DNA of 64,000 nucleotides from an uncultured Christensenellaceae bacterium (GTDB lineage: Bacteria; Bacillota; Clostridia; Christensenellales; Borkfalkiaceae). Below, piece by piece: positions 1 to 8,265 of the stretch. The DNA is taken from positions 120,367-184,366 of the forward strand of contig CAJULO010000002.1 of NCBI GenBank assembly GCA_910586945.1, written 5' to 3'. The notes under the pieces are model-generated. The model worked only from the letters and a program-made list of their open reading frames with translations. It made no database searches and was not told the DNA's origin. Both the position numbers and the translations under genes were made by a program. Positions within the stretch are counted from its first letter, which is position 1; each line of letters begins with the position of its first letter.

Positions 1-1
1 T

Positions 2-457
2 AAACATATTGAAATTATTGTGCGACAAATGTTGCGTAAAGTTTTAATTGAAAATAGTGGTGATACCGAACTTTTACCAGGTGAACTCATTGATATGTTT
101 ACTTTTGAAGAGGAAAATAAAAAAATTATTGCAAATGGTGGTCGTCCAGCAACAGCTAAACGCAAATTATTAGGTATAACAAAAGCAGCACTGGCAACAG
201 ATTCATTCTTATCAGCAGCATCTTTCCAAGAAACAGCAAAAGTATTGACAGGTGCAGCTATCAAAAATAAAGTAGACCCATTGATTGGTTTAAAGGAAAA
301 TGTTATCATTGGAAAACTTATTCCAGCAGGTACTGGTGTTCGTGAATATAAAAATATCTATCCACAACTTGTAGCCGGATTAAAAGAAACAGATAGTTTA
401 GTAGAAGAAATTCAAAAAGAATTTGGTTCTGAAATTGCTGTAGCAAACGATGTATAA
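2..457 (+). CDS. rpoC: DNA-directed RNA polymerase subunit beta' (C-terminal part)
   Basis: C-terminal 151 residues of the largest catalytic RNA polymerase subunit; the gene runs off the left edge and is open from base 2. The opening residues KHIEIIVRQMLRKV and the segment GDTELLPGELID are typical of the end of bacterial beta', as is GGRPATAKRKLLGITKAAL, followed by SFLSAASFQETAKVLTGAA, which lies in the conserved bridge to the C-terminal clamp region. GTGVREYKN near the end is also family-typical. An intrinsic terminator follows immediately, so this is the last gene of the rpoB-rpoC transcript. Identification is secure; only the 5' part is missing. Confidence 0.97.
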   Translation, partial: KHIEIIVRQMLRKVLIENSGDTELLPGELIDMFTFEEENKKIIANGGRPATAKRKLLGITKAALATDSFLSAASFQETAKVLTGAAIKNKVDPLIGLKENVIIGKLIPAGTGVREYKNIYPQLVAGLKETDSLVEEIQKEFGSEIAVANDV

Positions 458-494
458 AAAAATAAGACTACTATAAAAGTAGTCTTATTTTTTT
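456..494 (+). terminator. Intrinsic terminator after rpoC
   Basis: AATAAGACTAC and GTAGTCTTATT form an 11-bp stem with a short A/T loop, followed by a T run. It overlaps the rpoC stop codon. Confidence 0.9.
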
Positions 495-820
495 ATAGTC
501 AATACTCTTTAGGAATGCAAATATAATGCTACATAACTATAAGTATATTGTGCAATAAAAATATCTAGTAAAATAAACAATATACCTTCAGATTTTATAT
601 AGTTTATCTATAAGAATAATGCTTTTCATTCTATTATATAATTTGGCTTATTTAGCTAGATATCTTGTGGATGAGGAAACTTTTCCTTTTCAACGATTGA
701 TGCTTGCAACATACATTGCAATATTAGAGAATATGAAAATGTTGCTGTTCTAAATTATAAGCATAACTTGTCCTAAGGAGGCATACAATATATAAAAATA
801 TAAAAAAATAAGGAGAAGTT
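495..820 (+). other. Gene-poor leader upstream of the cation ATPase
   Basis: About 325 bases without a convincing gene. A 44-codon open frame (619-753) encodes MLFILLYNLAYLARYLVDEE and more, but has no clear ribosome binding site and no family I recognise; it may be chance or a gene remnant. An AAGGAGG sequence at about 775-781 has no start codon at a suitable distance, which hints at decay of a short gene. The working ribosome binding site for the ATPase is AAGGAG at about 810. No riboswitch consensus (for example the GGGGAGUAG core of yybP-ykoY) was found. Confidence 0.3.
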
Positions 821-3502
821 ATGCCAAAAAAAGTTGATAAACAGATACATAGTCCACCTGAAAAGTATCATGCTATGTCAACGCAAGAAGTCTTACAGCA
901 TTTGCATACATCACAGAATGGGATATCTGAAGAAAATGCTATAAAATTGTTGCAACAACATGGAGCAAATATTTTACCACAGGGAAAAAAGAATAGTTTA
1001 CTGCATCTGTTTTTTGCACAGTTTAAAGATTTTATGACGATAATGTTAATTTGTGCAGCAGTAATATCTGGCGTTATGGCATATATTACTGGCGATGTGC
1101 GTGAATTAGCAGATACAGGTATTTTATTATTTATTATTTTATTAAACACATTTGTTGGATTTATTCAACAATGCAGAGCAGATAATGCTATAGAAAAGTT
1201 AAAAAAATTGTCAATCACTAAAGCTAAAGTGGTGCGTGGCGGTGTAGATATGCATATGGATAGTACGCAGCTTGTAGTAGGGGATATTATCTATTTAGAG
1301 GAAGGAGATATTATTCCTGCAGATTGTAGAGTATTGCAGGCAGAAGAGCTTTCTTGTGATGAGTCTGCACTTACTGGAGAATCAAAAGCTGTAAAAAAGA
1401 ACAATACAGTTTGTGATGTAGATAGTGGTATTTTTGATAGACATAACATGGTATACTCATCAAGTTATGTACTTTCTGGACAAGCAAGGGCAGTTGTTAC
1501 AACAATAGGAAAAGAGACAGAAATTGGTAAAATTGCTGGACTTTTAACAGATACAAAACAAACAAGAACTCCACTAGAAAAAACATTATTTATATTAGGT
1601 AAAATTATTACCTATTTTGTAATTAGTATAGCAGCAATTATATTCATCTTTGGTATGTTTTTTAAAAATGTAAGTTTATTAGGAAACTTTATGTCCTCTG
1701 TAGCAGTGGCAGTGGCTGCTATTCCAGAAGGTATGCCAGCTGTTGTTACAGTAATTATGGCAATGGGCGTGCAAAAAATGAGTCGAGAACGGGCTGTTGT
1801 ACGGAAATTGCATGCTGTGGAGACACTTGGAAGTTGTAATGTAATTTGTTCTGATAAAACAGGTACTTTAACACAAAATAAAATGACAATTGAAGAAGTT
1901 GTTACAAATTTTTCCAAGACTACTTCAGAAAATATTTATCCTGAAAATCATCAAAAATTGATGCAATGTATGCAAATTTGTAACACAGTAAAAGTTCGCG
2001 ATGGAAAATTATCAGGAGACCCAACAGAAATTGCCATGATGCAATATCTACAAAAAGTACAGTTTAATGAAAAATTTACTGTAATAGCAAGTATTCCATT
2101 TTCATCTGAGCGTAAAATGATGACAGTAACAGCACAGACAATGGATGGAAGATATTCCTTTATAAAAGGTGGTGCAGATATTTTATTAGCAAAATGTACG
2201 CGTATTTTAGATGCTGGTAAAGTGCGTGAAATCAATAGTATTGATAAAACAATTATTGTACATAAAATGCAAGATTTGGCACGTAAAGCTCTACGCGTGT
2301 TGGGATATGCCTATGTGGAATATGATGGCGTACAACAGGAGGAAAATTTAATTTTTATAGGTTTATCTGGTATGATTGACCCACCAAAAGAAGGGGTTGA
2401 AGAAGCGGTAAAATGTTGTAAGGAAGCAGGTATAGTTCCAATAATGATAACAGGTGACCACAAAGATACAGCTTATGCAATTGCTGAAAGATTAGGAATT
2501 TGTCAATCTCCGCAACAAGTTTTAACTGGCGAAGAATTAGATAAAATTCCACAGAATAGACTTGCAAATGAAATTGAAAGACATACAGTATATGCACGCG
2601 TAAGTCCTAAGCATAAGAGTATGATTGTTGAAAATTTTCAAAAAAATAATAAAATTGTGGCGATGACGGGTGATGGAGTCAATGATGCTCCAAGTATTAA
2701 AAAGGCAGATATCGGTATTGCCATGGGAATAACCGGTACAGATGTAACGAAGAGTGCAGCAGATATCGTCATTGCAGATGATAATTTTACTACAATTATT
2801 ACAGCAGTTAAAGAGGGGCGAAGAGTATTTTCAAATATTAAAAAGACAATCCAATTCTTCTTAGCGACTAACCTTGCAGAAGTATTGGCAATTTTGGTTG
2901 TAAGTTTAATTTTTTATAAATATGACTTTTTAACATCTACACAATTATTATGGATAAACCTAGTTACAGACACATTGCCTGTTTTGTCACTGAGTTGTGA
3001 GCTTATGGAAAAAAATTGTATGAAAGTACCACCACAGCGTACAAATGCATTATTTAGTAAAAAGAGTTTAATATCTATAGCCTTTTATGGTATAGTACAA
3101 GGAATAATTTGTATAGTTGTATTTGTATGTTGTTGTAGATATTATGGAAATACGACAGCAATCACTATGACATTTTTTGTACTAACATTTTTAGAGTTGT
3201 TTCATGCATTTAATATTCGCAGTGAAGAAGATAGCTGTTTTGGTAAAGGATTTTTTAGCAATAAAATGGTGTTTGTGACAGTTAGTCTAGGTATTGTATT
3301 AAATTTATTGTTATGCGTGCCACCATTAAATATTGCATTTGGATTGTGTAAATTAACGATAATACAATGGATAATTGTATTTGCAAGTTCATTTGCAATT
3401 GTGCCTATTGCTGAAGTATATAAGGCAATAGTGCGTGGAGTCACAACACATCAAAAAATTCCTAAGAATAAAAAAATATATTTTAAGAAAAAAAGGGCAT
3501 AA
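821..3502 (+). CDS. P-type (P2A/SERCA-like) calcium/cation-transporting ATPase
   Basis: An 893-residue membrane ATPase that couples ATP hydrolysis to cation export, most likely Ca2+. It has the usual order: N-terminal cation-ATPase domain, TGES actuator motif, PEGMP in transmembrane helix 4, phosphorylation site DKTGTLT (Asp about 345), KGGAD in the nucleotide-binding domain, and TGDGVNDAP hinge motif. Helix 5 has TNLAE and helix 6 has NLVTD, matching the acidic and amide residues that bind Ca2+ in SERCA-type pumps, so both calcium sites look intact at those positions. It stands alone between two terminators. The ATG is preceded by AAGGAGAAGTT. Mn2+ or other divalent ions cannot be excluded from sequence. 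Confidence 0.92.
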   Translation: MPKKVDKQIHSPPEKYHAMSTQEVLQHLHTSQNGISEENAIKLLQQHGANILPQGKKNSLLHLFFAQFKDFMTIMLICAAVISGVMAYITGDVRELADTGILLFIILLNTFVGFIQQCRADNAIEKLKKLSITKAKVVRGGVDMHMDSTQLVVGDIIYLEEGDIIPADCRVLQAEELSCDESALTGESKAVKKNNTVCDVDSGIFDRHNMVYSSSYVLSGQARAVVTTIGKETEIGKIAGLLTDTKQTRTPLEKTLFILGKIITYFVISIAAIIFIFGMFFKNVSLLGNFMSSVAVAVAAIPEGMPAVVTVIMAMGVQKMSRERAVVRKLHAVETLGSCNVICSDKTGTLTQNKMTIEEVVTNFSKTTSENIYPENHQKLMQCMQICNTVKVRDGKLSGDPTEIAMMQYLQKVQFNEKFTVIASIPFSSERKMMTVTAQTMDGRYSFIKGGADILLAKCTRILDAGKVREINSIDKTIIVHKMQDLARKALRVLGYAYVEYDGVQQEENLIFIGLSGMIDPPKEGVEEAVKCCKEAGIVPIMITGDHKDTAYAIAERLGICQSPQQVLTGEELDKIPQNRLANEIERHTVYARVSPKHKSMIVENFQKNNKIVAMTGDGVNDAPSIKKADIGIAMGITGTDVTKSAADIVIADDNFTTIITAVKEGRRVFSNIKKTIQFFLATNLAEVLAILVVSLIFYKYDFLTSTQLLWINLVTDTLPVLSLSCELMEKNCMKVPPQRTNALFSKKSLISIAFYGIVQGIICIVVFVCCCRYYGNTTAITMTFFVLTFLELFHAFNIRSEEDSCFGKGFFSNKMVFVTVSLGIVLNLLLCVPPLNIAFGLCKLTIIQWIIVFASSFAIVPIAEVYKAIVRGVTTHQKIPKNKKIYFKKKRA

Positions 3503-3530
3503 AAAAGGAGAGAATTGTCTCTCTTTTTTT
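3502..3530. terminator. Bidirectional terminator between ATPase and rplI
   Basis: AAAAAGGAGAG pairs with CTCTCTTTTTT around an AATTGT loop. It is A-rich on one flank and T-rich on the other, so it can serve both converging genes. Confidence 0.85.
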
Positions 3531-3972
3531 ATTGTGCTATTACTTTTACAGTGATAGTAGCATGTACATTTTCAATAAAACGAATTTGTACTTTATAATC
3601 GCCAACAAATTTTAAAGGTTCTTTTAAAAGAATTTTCTTTTTATCAACATTGAAAGATAAATCCTGTAATTTAGAGGCAATCTCTTTTGAAGTGATACTT
3701 CCAAAAGTCTTACCGTTTTCTCCAAGTTTAATAGGTACTTCTATAATAGTGCCATTTACTCGATTGGCTAAGGCAGTAATTTGTTTTATCTCTTCTGCTC
3801 TATGATAGTTTTTTGCATTGTTTTTCATCTCTAGCTCATTGATTGCACTAGAAGAAGCAAGTTCAGCAAATCCTTTTTTTAATAAAAAGTTTTTTGCATA
3901 ACCGTCATTTACATCTAAAATGTCTCCTTTTTTACCAGAACCTTTAATATCTTGTTTCAATATAACTTTCAT
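3529..3972 (-). CDS. rplI: 50S ribosomal protein L9
   Basis: A 147-residue L9, which binds 23S rRNA at the base of the L1 stalk. The N-terminal domain shows MKVILKQDIKGSGKKGDILD and then VNDGYAKNFLLKKGFA, followed by the long helix (about residues 40-75) and the C-terminal domain with FGSITSKEIA. The start at 3972 is chosen because L9 begins with MKVI and GGAGT lies about 8 bases upstream. An in-frame ATG 15 bases further upstream would add five unlikely residues. The gene is alone here, away from rpsF/ssb/rpsR or dnaB, with which it is often linked. Confidence 0.96.
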   Translation of the reverse strand: MKVILKQDIKGSGKKGDILDVNDGYAKNFLLKKGFAELASSSAINELEMKNNAKNYHRAEEIKQITALANRVNGTIIEVPIKLGENGKTFGSITSKEIASKLQDLSFNVDKKKILLKEPLKFVGDYKVQIRFIENVHATITVKVIAQ

Positions 3973-4000
3973 GGAATACTCCTTCATACTTTATAAATAT

Positions 4001-4029
4001 AGTATATAGTAATTTAAAGGATAAGTCAA
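4001..4029 (-). promoter_or_regulatory. Promoter of rplI
   Basis: On the minus strand TTGACT is followed after 17 bases by TATACT, about 30 bases ahead of the L9 start. This is a near-consensus housekeeping sigma promoter. Confidence 0.75.
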
Positions 4030-4090
4030 CACGAAAGGTATAATTTATTGAAAAGTGTAAATACTATTGTAGCATAGGAGGTTTTGATTT

Positions 4091-4243
4091 ATGAATACAA
4101 CAAAATGTATTGGTTGTGATGTGGAAGACTGTATGTATAATAAAAATGGGAAACATTGTAGTTTAGATACTATCTGTGTAGGCAATGACTGTTCAGCAAA
4201 TAGTGAGTTTTGTACTTGTTGTAAAAATTATAGAAGTAAGTAA
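4091..4243 (+). CDS. DUF1540 domain cysteine-rich small protein
   Basis: A 50-residue protein with nine cysteines spaced as in DUF1540 (CIGCDVEDCMYNKNGKHC, then CVGNDCSANSEFCTCC). DUF1540 proteins are small, probably metal-binding, and common in Clostridia; their role is unknown. An AGGAGG sequence sits 7 bases before the ATG. The gene is monocistronic, with its own terminator just downstream. The cysteine pattern makes the family assignment strong. Confidence 0.85.
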   Translation: MNTTKCIGCDVEDCMYNKNGKHCSLDTICVGNDCSANSEFCTCCKNYRSK

Positions 4244-4259
4244 AATCCAAGTAGTAGAA

Positions 4260-4287
4260 TAAAAACACGCTATAAAGCGTGTTTTTA
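4260..4287 (+). terminator. Intrinsic terminator after the DUF1540 gene
   Basis: AAAAACACGC and GCGTGTTTTT form a perfect 10-bp stem with a TATAAA loop. Confidence 0.9.
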
Positions 4288-4391
4288 TTATGTAAAACAT
4301 CAATTTTATTATGAAAACGACAAAAATTTACTGAATACAATAATTTCATACAAAAATAATTAAATTTTAATAAAAAATATTAAAAAATATC

Positions 4392-4436
4392 TTTACAAAT
4401 ATAAAATATTATTATATAATAAATTCGTAAAGAATT
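4392..4436 (+). promoter_or_regulatory. Promoter and inverted repeat ahead of the Spo0A-like gene
   Basis: TTTACA (4392) and TATAAT (4415) are separated by 17 bases, a strong sigma-A-type promoter. Immediately downstream, AATTC-N5-GAATT (4422-4436) lies across the expected transcription start. Its TTCGTAAAG core partly resembles an inverted Spo0A box (TTCGACAAA, 6 of 9). This would fit autoregulation, but that is only an inference. Confidence 0.6.
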
Positions 4437-4456
4437 AATAGTCAAGGAGAATTTAT

Positions 4457-4822
4457 ATGGAAAAGAAAAAATTGCTTGAAGAAAGAATCAGCAAAATTTT
4501 CATTGCAATAGGAATACCTCCGCATATTCGTGGGTATCACTATTTGAGAGAAGGTATCAAACAAACGATAGAAAATCCAAGCATCATGAATAGTGTTACA
4601 AAGGAATTATATCCTAGAGTTGCTGAAGTTTATCATACTACAATCAGCAGAGTAGAAAGAGCAATGCGACATGCTATTGAAGTGGGTTGGAATAGACAAC
4701 GCGTGGATGTAATAAACAGCTTGTTTGGAGTAAAAGTATATTTAGGAAATGATAAACCCACGAACAGTGAGTTTATTGCACTTATAGCAGATAAGCTTAT
4801 TTTAGAAGATTTATCTGACTAA
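4457..4822 (+). CDS. Stand-alone Spo0A DNA-binding (effector) domain protein
   Basis: A 121-residue protein that aligns along its whole length with the C-terminal DNA-binding domain of Spo0A, the master regulator of sporulation. Family signatures are GIPPHIRGYHYLREGI, LYPRVAEVY, the recognition helix SRVERAMRHAIE (about residues 64-75), SLFG and KPTNSEFIALIADKL. The roughly 120-residue phosphoacceptor receiver domain and linker of full Spo0A (about 265 residues) are missing. Upstream lie a promoter and the previous gene's terminator, so no receiver was lost to a simple frameshift. An AAGGAG site precedes the ATG. As built, it could bind DNA without phosphorelay control. Whether a full Spo0A exists elsewhere in the genome is unknown. 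Confidence 0.9.
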   Translation: MEKKKLLEERISKIFIAIGIPPHIRGYHYLREGIKQTIENPSIMNSVTKELYPRVAEVYHTTISRVERAMRHAIEVGWNRQRVDVINSLFGVKVYLGNDKPTNSEFIALIADKLILEDLSD

Positions 4823-4831
4823 TTTTAATAT

Positions 4832-4860
4832 TTTACAAGTTTTAAAAGATATGCTATACT
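4832..4860 (+). promoter_or_regulatory. Promoter of the acetyltransferase pseudogene
   Basis: TTTACA and TATACT with a 17-base spacer, about 30 bases upstream of the ATG at 4892. The promoter remains intact although the gene is interrupted. Confidence 0.65.
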
Positions 4861-4891
4861 TGATTAAAAAACGATAAGGAAGACCATAGGA

Positions 4892-5515
4892 ATGGATTTA
4901 AAGGAATTTAATCAACTGATTGAAAAGGAAGGATATATTCCCGCAGATAGTAAAGCATTTTCTTTTTTACATAAAATGGCAATAGAAGCAAGAAAAATAA
5001 CGATGTAAATCAATACGAGTATGCATAGTAATGCCGAGTTGCAAGCACTCTTTAGTGCACTCATTGGAAAACCTGTAGATGATAATTTTTGTTTATTTCC
5101 TCCAATTCATACCGAATTTGGTAAAAATATAACAGTTGGAAAGGCATGTTTTATCAATGCCGACTGTGTTTTTCAAGACCAAGGGGGAATTAGTATTGGG
5201 GATAACTGTTTAATTGGTCATCAAGTTGCATTTTTAACCTTAAATCATGGTGAATCTCTAACAAACCGACAAGATCTTATCCCAAAAAAAATTATCGTTG
5301 AAAATAATGTGTGGATTGGTGCAAAAGCAACAATATTATCGGGAGTAACAATAGGTGAAAATTCTATTGTAGCAGCTGGTGCTGTTGTCACAAAAGATAT
5401 CCCACCAAATATGGTAGTTGCTGGCGTGCCTGCTCGTATCCAAAAGACTATAAAAAATAAGCAAGACAAATATTTGTCTTGCTTATTTTTTATTTATTAT
5501 ATACTTGGTTATTGA
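4892..5515 (+). pseudogene. Sugar O-acetyltransferase (maltose/galactoside type), interrupted by TAA
   Basis: A hexapeptide-repeat acetyltransferase of the LacA/Maa type, which moves acetyl from acetyl-CoA to sugars. The N-terminal part (4892-5008) encodes DLKEFNQLIEKEGYIPADS and ALKIT-like residues typical of the Mac domain, then stops at TAA (5006-5008). The same frame continues at once with INTSMHSNAELQALFSALIG, FPPIHTEFGKNI, the left-handed beta-helix and GVPARI. The lesion is therefore a single nonsense codon. Re-initiation at ATG 5021 would yield the catalytic part without the N-terminal helix. The C-terminus reads through the terminator hairpin and overlaps the convergent gene by 26 bases. 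Confidence 0.85.
5452..5491. terminator. Bidirectional terminator inside the 3' end of the acetyltransferase frame
   Basis: AAAAAATAAGCAAGACAAA is followed after two bases by its exact reverse complement. It serves both convergent genes and lies within the last codons of each frame. Confidence 0.85.
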
Positions 5516-5906
5516 TTTTTAAAGTAATTTTACCTAAATTTGTAATTTTTGCTTCAAAAATATCTTTTTTATATTTTCCATATAAGTAAATAGTAAACCA
5601 TTTTGTAAAATTTTTGTGTCTATCTAATACTATGCTATCAACTTTTATATAATAGTTCCAGTGTCCGGCATAGATTATAATTTTTTTACCTTGATAAGTA
5701 TATATTTTACAAGCAAGTGTTAAGCCGTGTAAAACAAGAAAAAAGCTGAAAATACAAATCATAGGTAAAATAAATAGAGAAAACACATTGACAGTGTTTG
5801 CAATAGAAATAATAAATCCAATGCTAGCTGCAATAAAAATGCAGAGATATATTATTTGTCTAATAAGTATAAAATATAGTTCTTTTTTTCCTGCATTGTA
5901 TTTCAT
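5490..5906 (-). CDS. Small membrane protein of unknown function
   Basis: 138 residues with two N-terminal membrane spans (about 13-36 and 42-66), then a charged cytoplasmic or external segment rich in Lys, Tyr and beta-type sequence (HWNYYIKVDSIVLDRHKNF). I do not recognise the family; the architecture (two-helix hairpin plus a beta-rich tail) is similar to PH-like or YcxB-type membrane proteins, but that is weak. GAGGAAAAC precedes the ATG at 5906 by a normal distance. It converges on the acetyltransferase pseudogene and shares its terminator. Confidence 0.7.
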   Translation of the reverse strand: MKYNAGKKELYFILIRQIIYLCIFIAASIGFIISIANTVNVFSLFILPMICIFSFFLVLHGLTLACKIYTYQGKKIIIYAGHWNYYIKVDSIVLDRHKNFTKWFTIYLYGKYKKDIFEAKITNLGKITLKINNQVYNK

Positions 5907-5984
5907 TTGTTTTCCTCATACGAATATATATTTATTGTATCATATGTATATTTTTACATAAGTGTGTATGCAATAGATATTTCA

Positions 5985-6013
5985 TTGACTTTTAGGACAA
6001 GCTATGATAAACT
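5985..6013 (+). promoter_or_regulatory. Promoter of the glycosyltransferase pair
   Basis: TTGACT, 17-base spacer, TAAACT. It lies 28 bases ahead of the first glycosyltransferase start. Confidence 0.65.
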
Positions 6014-6040
6014 AATAGAAGTCAATTAGAGGTGATAATT

Positions 6041-7120
6041 ATGGAAAATATAAAATTGGACACAATGGAATTAAAACCTGCCTTTATAGAAAATAATGTA
6101 GCATTGTTGCTATGTGCTGGTAATTTGTATGTACCATATTTATCTGTTGTATTGCAATCTATTTTGGAGAATAGTAGTGCTGTATATAATTATGATATTA
6201 TTATATTTACAAGCGATATCAGTATTGAAAATCAAATTATACTTCAAGAGCAATTGCAAGCGTATACTAATTTTTCTATTCGATTCTATAATGTTGTATC
6301 AGTCATGGAATCTTATATGAATTTATATCTATCAAAATATTATACAATTGAAATATATTTTCGTCTTTTAGCACCAAATATTTTAAAGAGTTATGATAAA
6401 ATTTTATATTTAGATAGTGATATAATTGTCCAAGAGGATGTTGCAAAACTTTATACTATAGAACTTAGTAAGGAATATCTACTTGCTGCTTGTAGAGATA
6501 TTGAGTGGATTGCAACATATAATGCAAACCAAATAGAGAAAGAATATGTAAATGATATTTTAAAGCTTAAGAATCCACAAAATTATTTTCAAAGTGGCAT
6601 TATACTTTTGAATTTAGAAACTTTTCGTAATAATTTTACAAATGATTTAATTCTACAATTTGCAACAACACAAAATTGGACTTTTCCAGACCAAGATATA
6701 TTAAATAGTGTAGCACAAGAGAGAGTTTTATTTTTAGATCCAGTATGGAATATTATTACAGGGTGGTCAGAAAAAAAACGTATAAAAAATATACACAAAA
6801 ATTTAGATAAAGTATTATTCAAGGAATATATGGCAGTGCGTAGTCATCCAAACATTATTCATTATGCAGGAGCAGAAAAACCATGGCTATTTGATGATGT
6901 TGCTTTCGCTGATAAATGGTGGCAATATCTTTCTAGAATTCCAATATTATATAAAAAGAATATAGAAGATAATTTACTTCAAGCAAAACAAGAACGAAAA
7001 AAATTAAAATATAAATTGAAAAGATTTATAAAAAAGATAGCCATGCCCTTTGTAAATTTATTTTTTCCAAAAGGGAGTGAAAGACGAAAAAAATTCAAAG
7101 AAAAACTTGGAGTAAAATAA
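6041..7120 (+). CDS. Glycosyltransferase family 8 protein (first of two)
   Basis: A 359-residue retaining glycosyltransferase of family 8 (LPS galactosyl/glucosyltransferase-like). It shows the nucleotide-sugar entry segment near residue 20 (NVALLLCAGNLYVPYLSVVL), the metal-binding DSD (LYLDSDIIVQ, about residue 124), NYFQSGIILLNLE and HYAGAEKPW, all family motifs. It has no signal peptide and ends in a basic amphipathic tail (KRFIKKIAMPFVNLFFP) that may touch the membrane. ATG 6041 is preferred over GTG 6032 because AGAGGTG lies 8 bases upstream. It overlaps the next gene by one base, so the two are co-transcribed. The acceptor is unknown; cell-surface glycan is likely. Confidence 0.9.
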   Translation: MENIKLDTMELKPAFIENNVALLLCAGNLYVPYLSVVLQSILENSSAVYNYDIIIFTSDISIENQIILQEQLQAYTNFSIRFYNVVSVMESYMNLYLSKYYTIEIYFRLLAPNILKSYDKILYLDSDIIVQEDVAKLYTIELSKEYLLAACRDIEWIATYNANQIEKEYVNDILKLKNPQNYFQSGIILLNLETFRNNFTNDLILQFATTQNWTFPDQDILNSVAQERVLFLDPVWNIITGWSEKKRIKNIHKNLDKVLFKEYMAVRSHPNIIHYAGAEKPWLFDDVAFADKWWQYLSRIPILYKKNIEDNLLQAKQERKKLKYKLKRFIKKIAMPFVNLFFPKGSERRKKFKEKLGVK

Positions 7121-8241
7121 TGAATACTATTGATACAAATTCACAAATTACACAACAAATAGAACATAAAGATGATACTATAAATAGAACATTGCCATGT
7201 CTAGAATTGCAACCAGCTTTTAGTGAAAATAATGTGGCAATATTGTTTGCTGCAAATCATAAATATCTACCATATATTGCAGTTGTATTACAGTCAATAG
7301 TAGCACATAGTAGTCCACAGAACAATTATGATATAATTATTTTTACTATGGATATCACATTGAAAAATCAAAAAAAATTGCAGAAACATTTTGCAAGTTA
7401 TTGTAATATTTCTATCCGTTTTTTTGATGTTACACAAGCAATGCAGCCATATATAGAGATATACACATTAGGATATTACTATACTATAGAAACATATTTT
7501 CGTCTTTTAGCGCCAGATATTTTAAAGGCATATGATAAAATTTTATATTTAGATGGAGATATACTAGTTCAAAGTGATGTTGCAAAACTTTATAACATAG
7601 AACTTAATGAGGAATATCTACTCGCTGCTTGTAGAGATATCAATTGGATTGCCGTTTATAATAGTTCAAAAATGCAACAAAAGTATGTAAAAGAAAAATT
7701 ACAACTCCAAGAACCACAAAATTATTTTCAAGCAGGGATTATTTTATTCCATCTAAAAGCATTTAGAGAATCTATAGAAGCGAAGCAAATGATGGAATTT
7801 GCAAATAAAGAGAATTGGCAATTACTTGACCAAGATGTTTTAAATTATGTCGCACAGAATAGAGTATTGTATCTTGATACTAAATGGAATGTTATGTATA
7901 ATTGGCCAAAAAATCGAATAAAAATTATCACAAAATATGCCTCTAAAGAAGATGCCACGGCGTATATAGAAGCAAGAAATCACCCAGCAATCATTCATTA
8001 TGCAGGACCAGAAAAACCATGGATGTACGAAAAAGTTGATTTTGGGGATATATGGTGGAAATATGCTGCACAATCTATTTATTATCAGGAGTTACAAATA
8101 GCATTAGTAGAACGGAAAAAATTGAAAAATAAATTGAAAAGATTTATAAAAAAGATAGCCATGCCTTTTGTAAATATCTTTTTTCCACATGGAAGTAAAC
8201 ACCGCGAAAAATTAAGAGCGATAGTCTATAAAAAATTCTAA
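7120..8241 (+). CDS. Glycosyltransferase family 8 protein (second of two)
   Basis: A 373-residue paralogue of the preceding gene, with the same motifs: NVAILFAANHKYLPYIAVVL, the DGD metal site in LYLDGDILVQ, NYFQAGIILFHL and HYAGPEKPW. The basic tail KRFIKKIAMPFVNIFFP is almost identical to the upstream copy, also in DNA. It starts on the A of the previous TAA stop (TAATG), indicating translational coupling. It has about 18 extra N-terminal residues rich in Thr, Gln and Asp. The first aspartate pair differs (DGD versus DSD), which could reflect a different donor or acceptor. Confidence 0.9.
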   Translation: MNTIDTNSQITQQIEHKDDTINRTLPCLELQPAFSENNVAILFAANHKYLPYIAVVLQSIVAHSSPQNNYDIIIFTMDITLKNQKKLQKHFASYCNISIRFFDVTQAMQPYIEIYTLGYYYTIETYFRLLAPDILKAYDKILYLDGDILVQSDVAKLYNIELNEEYLLAACRDINWIAVYNSSKMQQKYVKEKLQLQEPQNYFQAGIILFHLKAFRESIEAKQMMEFANKENWQLLDQDVLNYVAQNRVLYLDTKWNVMYNWPKNRIKIITKYASKEDATAYIEARNHPAIIHYAGPEKPWMYEKVDFGDIWWKYAAQSIYYQELQIALVERKKLKNKLKRFIKKIAMPFVNIFFPHGSKHREKLRAIVYKKF

Positions 8242-8265
8242 AGAAGTATTTTGATAAGAGAAAAT

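Noticed and set aside
495..820. yybP-ykoY or other metal riboswitch ahead of the cation ATPase
   Set aside because: No recognisable core sequence or paired helices around the conserved loops.
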